This document shows positions 63,808-64,000 of a stretch of DNA of 64,000 bases, in pieces. The stretch is from Elmis aenea (taxonomy: Eukaryota; Arthropoda; Insecta; Coleoptera; Elmidae). The notes beneath the pieces are model-generated. The model saw nothing but the letters and a program-made list of their open reading frames with translations, was not told the DNA's origin and made no database searches. The translations under genes and the position numbers were made by a program. The DNA is taken from NCBI GenBank assembly GCA_947652605.1, contig OX393577.1, positions 48,645,494 to 48,709,493 on the forward strand, given 5' to 3'. Each line of letters starts with the position of its first letter. Within the stretch, counting starts at the first letter, position 1.

Positions 63808-64000
63808 GAAATGCAATAATTCAAAATATAAATGACAAGTTTTTGACGTTAGCGTAGTGACCAGTCAGTTTTTTCAATTTCCACGGCACACTATTGCTTC
63901 AATAACGATTTGAAAAAAATGTCGAATATCTCGAAAAGTATGAGTTTTGGGTATAGGACATACTCAACAAAATATGATTTTAATTTAAAGACGAATTCGA
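63808..64000. repeat. Second copy of the dispersed repeat at 4195-4400
   Basis: TGCAATAATTCAA, TTTTTGACGTTAG, GACCAGTCAGTTTTTT, GGTATAGGACATACT and AAGACGAATTCGA occur in the same order and orientation as at 4201-4395. It runs into the window edge. Confidence 0.8.

Overview
The window is AT-rich eukaryotic DNA. It contains introns with GT..AG boundaries, insect-type Jockey, RTE-like, Penelope and BEL/Pao retroelements, many TA-flanked inverted-repeat DNA elements, and a chymotrypsin-fold serine protease homologue. It is most likely from an insect with a large, transposon-rich genome. A beetle is a guess; nothing here fixes the order. There is one 200-base assembly gap (55696-55895).

The main host gene is on the + strand: 14 exons between 8787 and 53017 that join in one continuous phase (2658 nt, 886 codons). 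Their product reads as a polycystin-1-like membrane protein: a helical GAIN/REJ-type ectodomain, a GPS motif, a first transmembrane helix, a PLAT domain, then transmembrane helices 2 to 5. Neither the start nor the last helices were found, so the gene probably extends past both sides of what can be read. Two introns (12.2-34.3 kb and 35.2-48.3 kb) are packed with mobile elements. A second gene, on the - strand at 57.3-58.3 kb, is a serine protease homologue whose catalytic His and Asp are replaced.

Layout. 0.9-6.3 kb: a decayed Jockey element split by other insertions. 6.3-8.8 kb: two DNA elements. 8.8-12.2 kb: polycystin exons 1-3, with a hAT MITE and a Foldback-like element in the third-exon intron. 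12.2-34.3 kb: a giant intron with an RTE-like retroelement split by a long-TIR element, a hAT MITE inside another element, and a BEL/Pao copy split by a deep stack of palindromic elements. 34.3-35.2 kb: exons 4-6. 35.3-48.3 kb: a second giant intron of long-TIR elements and a mariner pseudogene. 48.3-53.0 kb: exons 7-14. 53.3-53.9 kb: a 147-bp tandem array. 56-64 kb: MITEs, the protease homologue, a hAT transposase remnant, a Jockey 3' end and an inverted BEL/Pao fragment.

The dominant theme is a set of TA-flanked elements, most ending in CAGGGTG-like sequence. They have arms of 100 to about 900 bp and are related in structure to Tc1/mariner elements; several carry transposase fragments. They are nested inside one another and inside retroelements, so many insertion events can be ordered and the interrupted reading frames can be used as checks.
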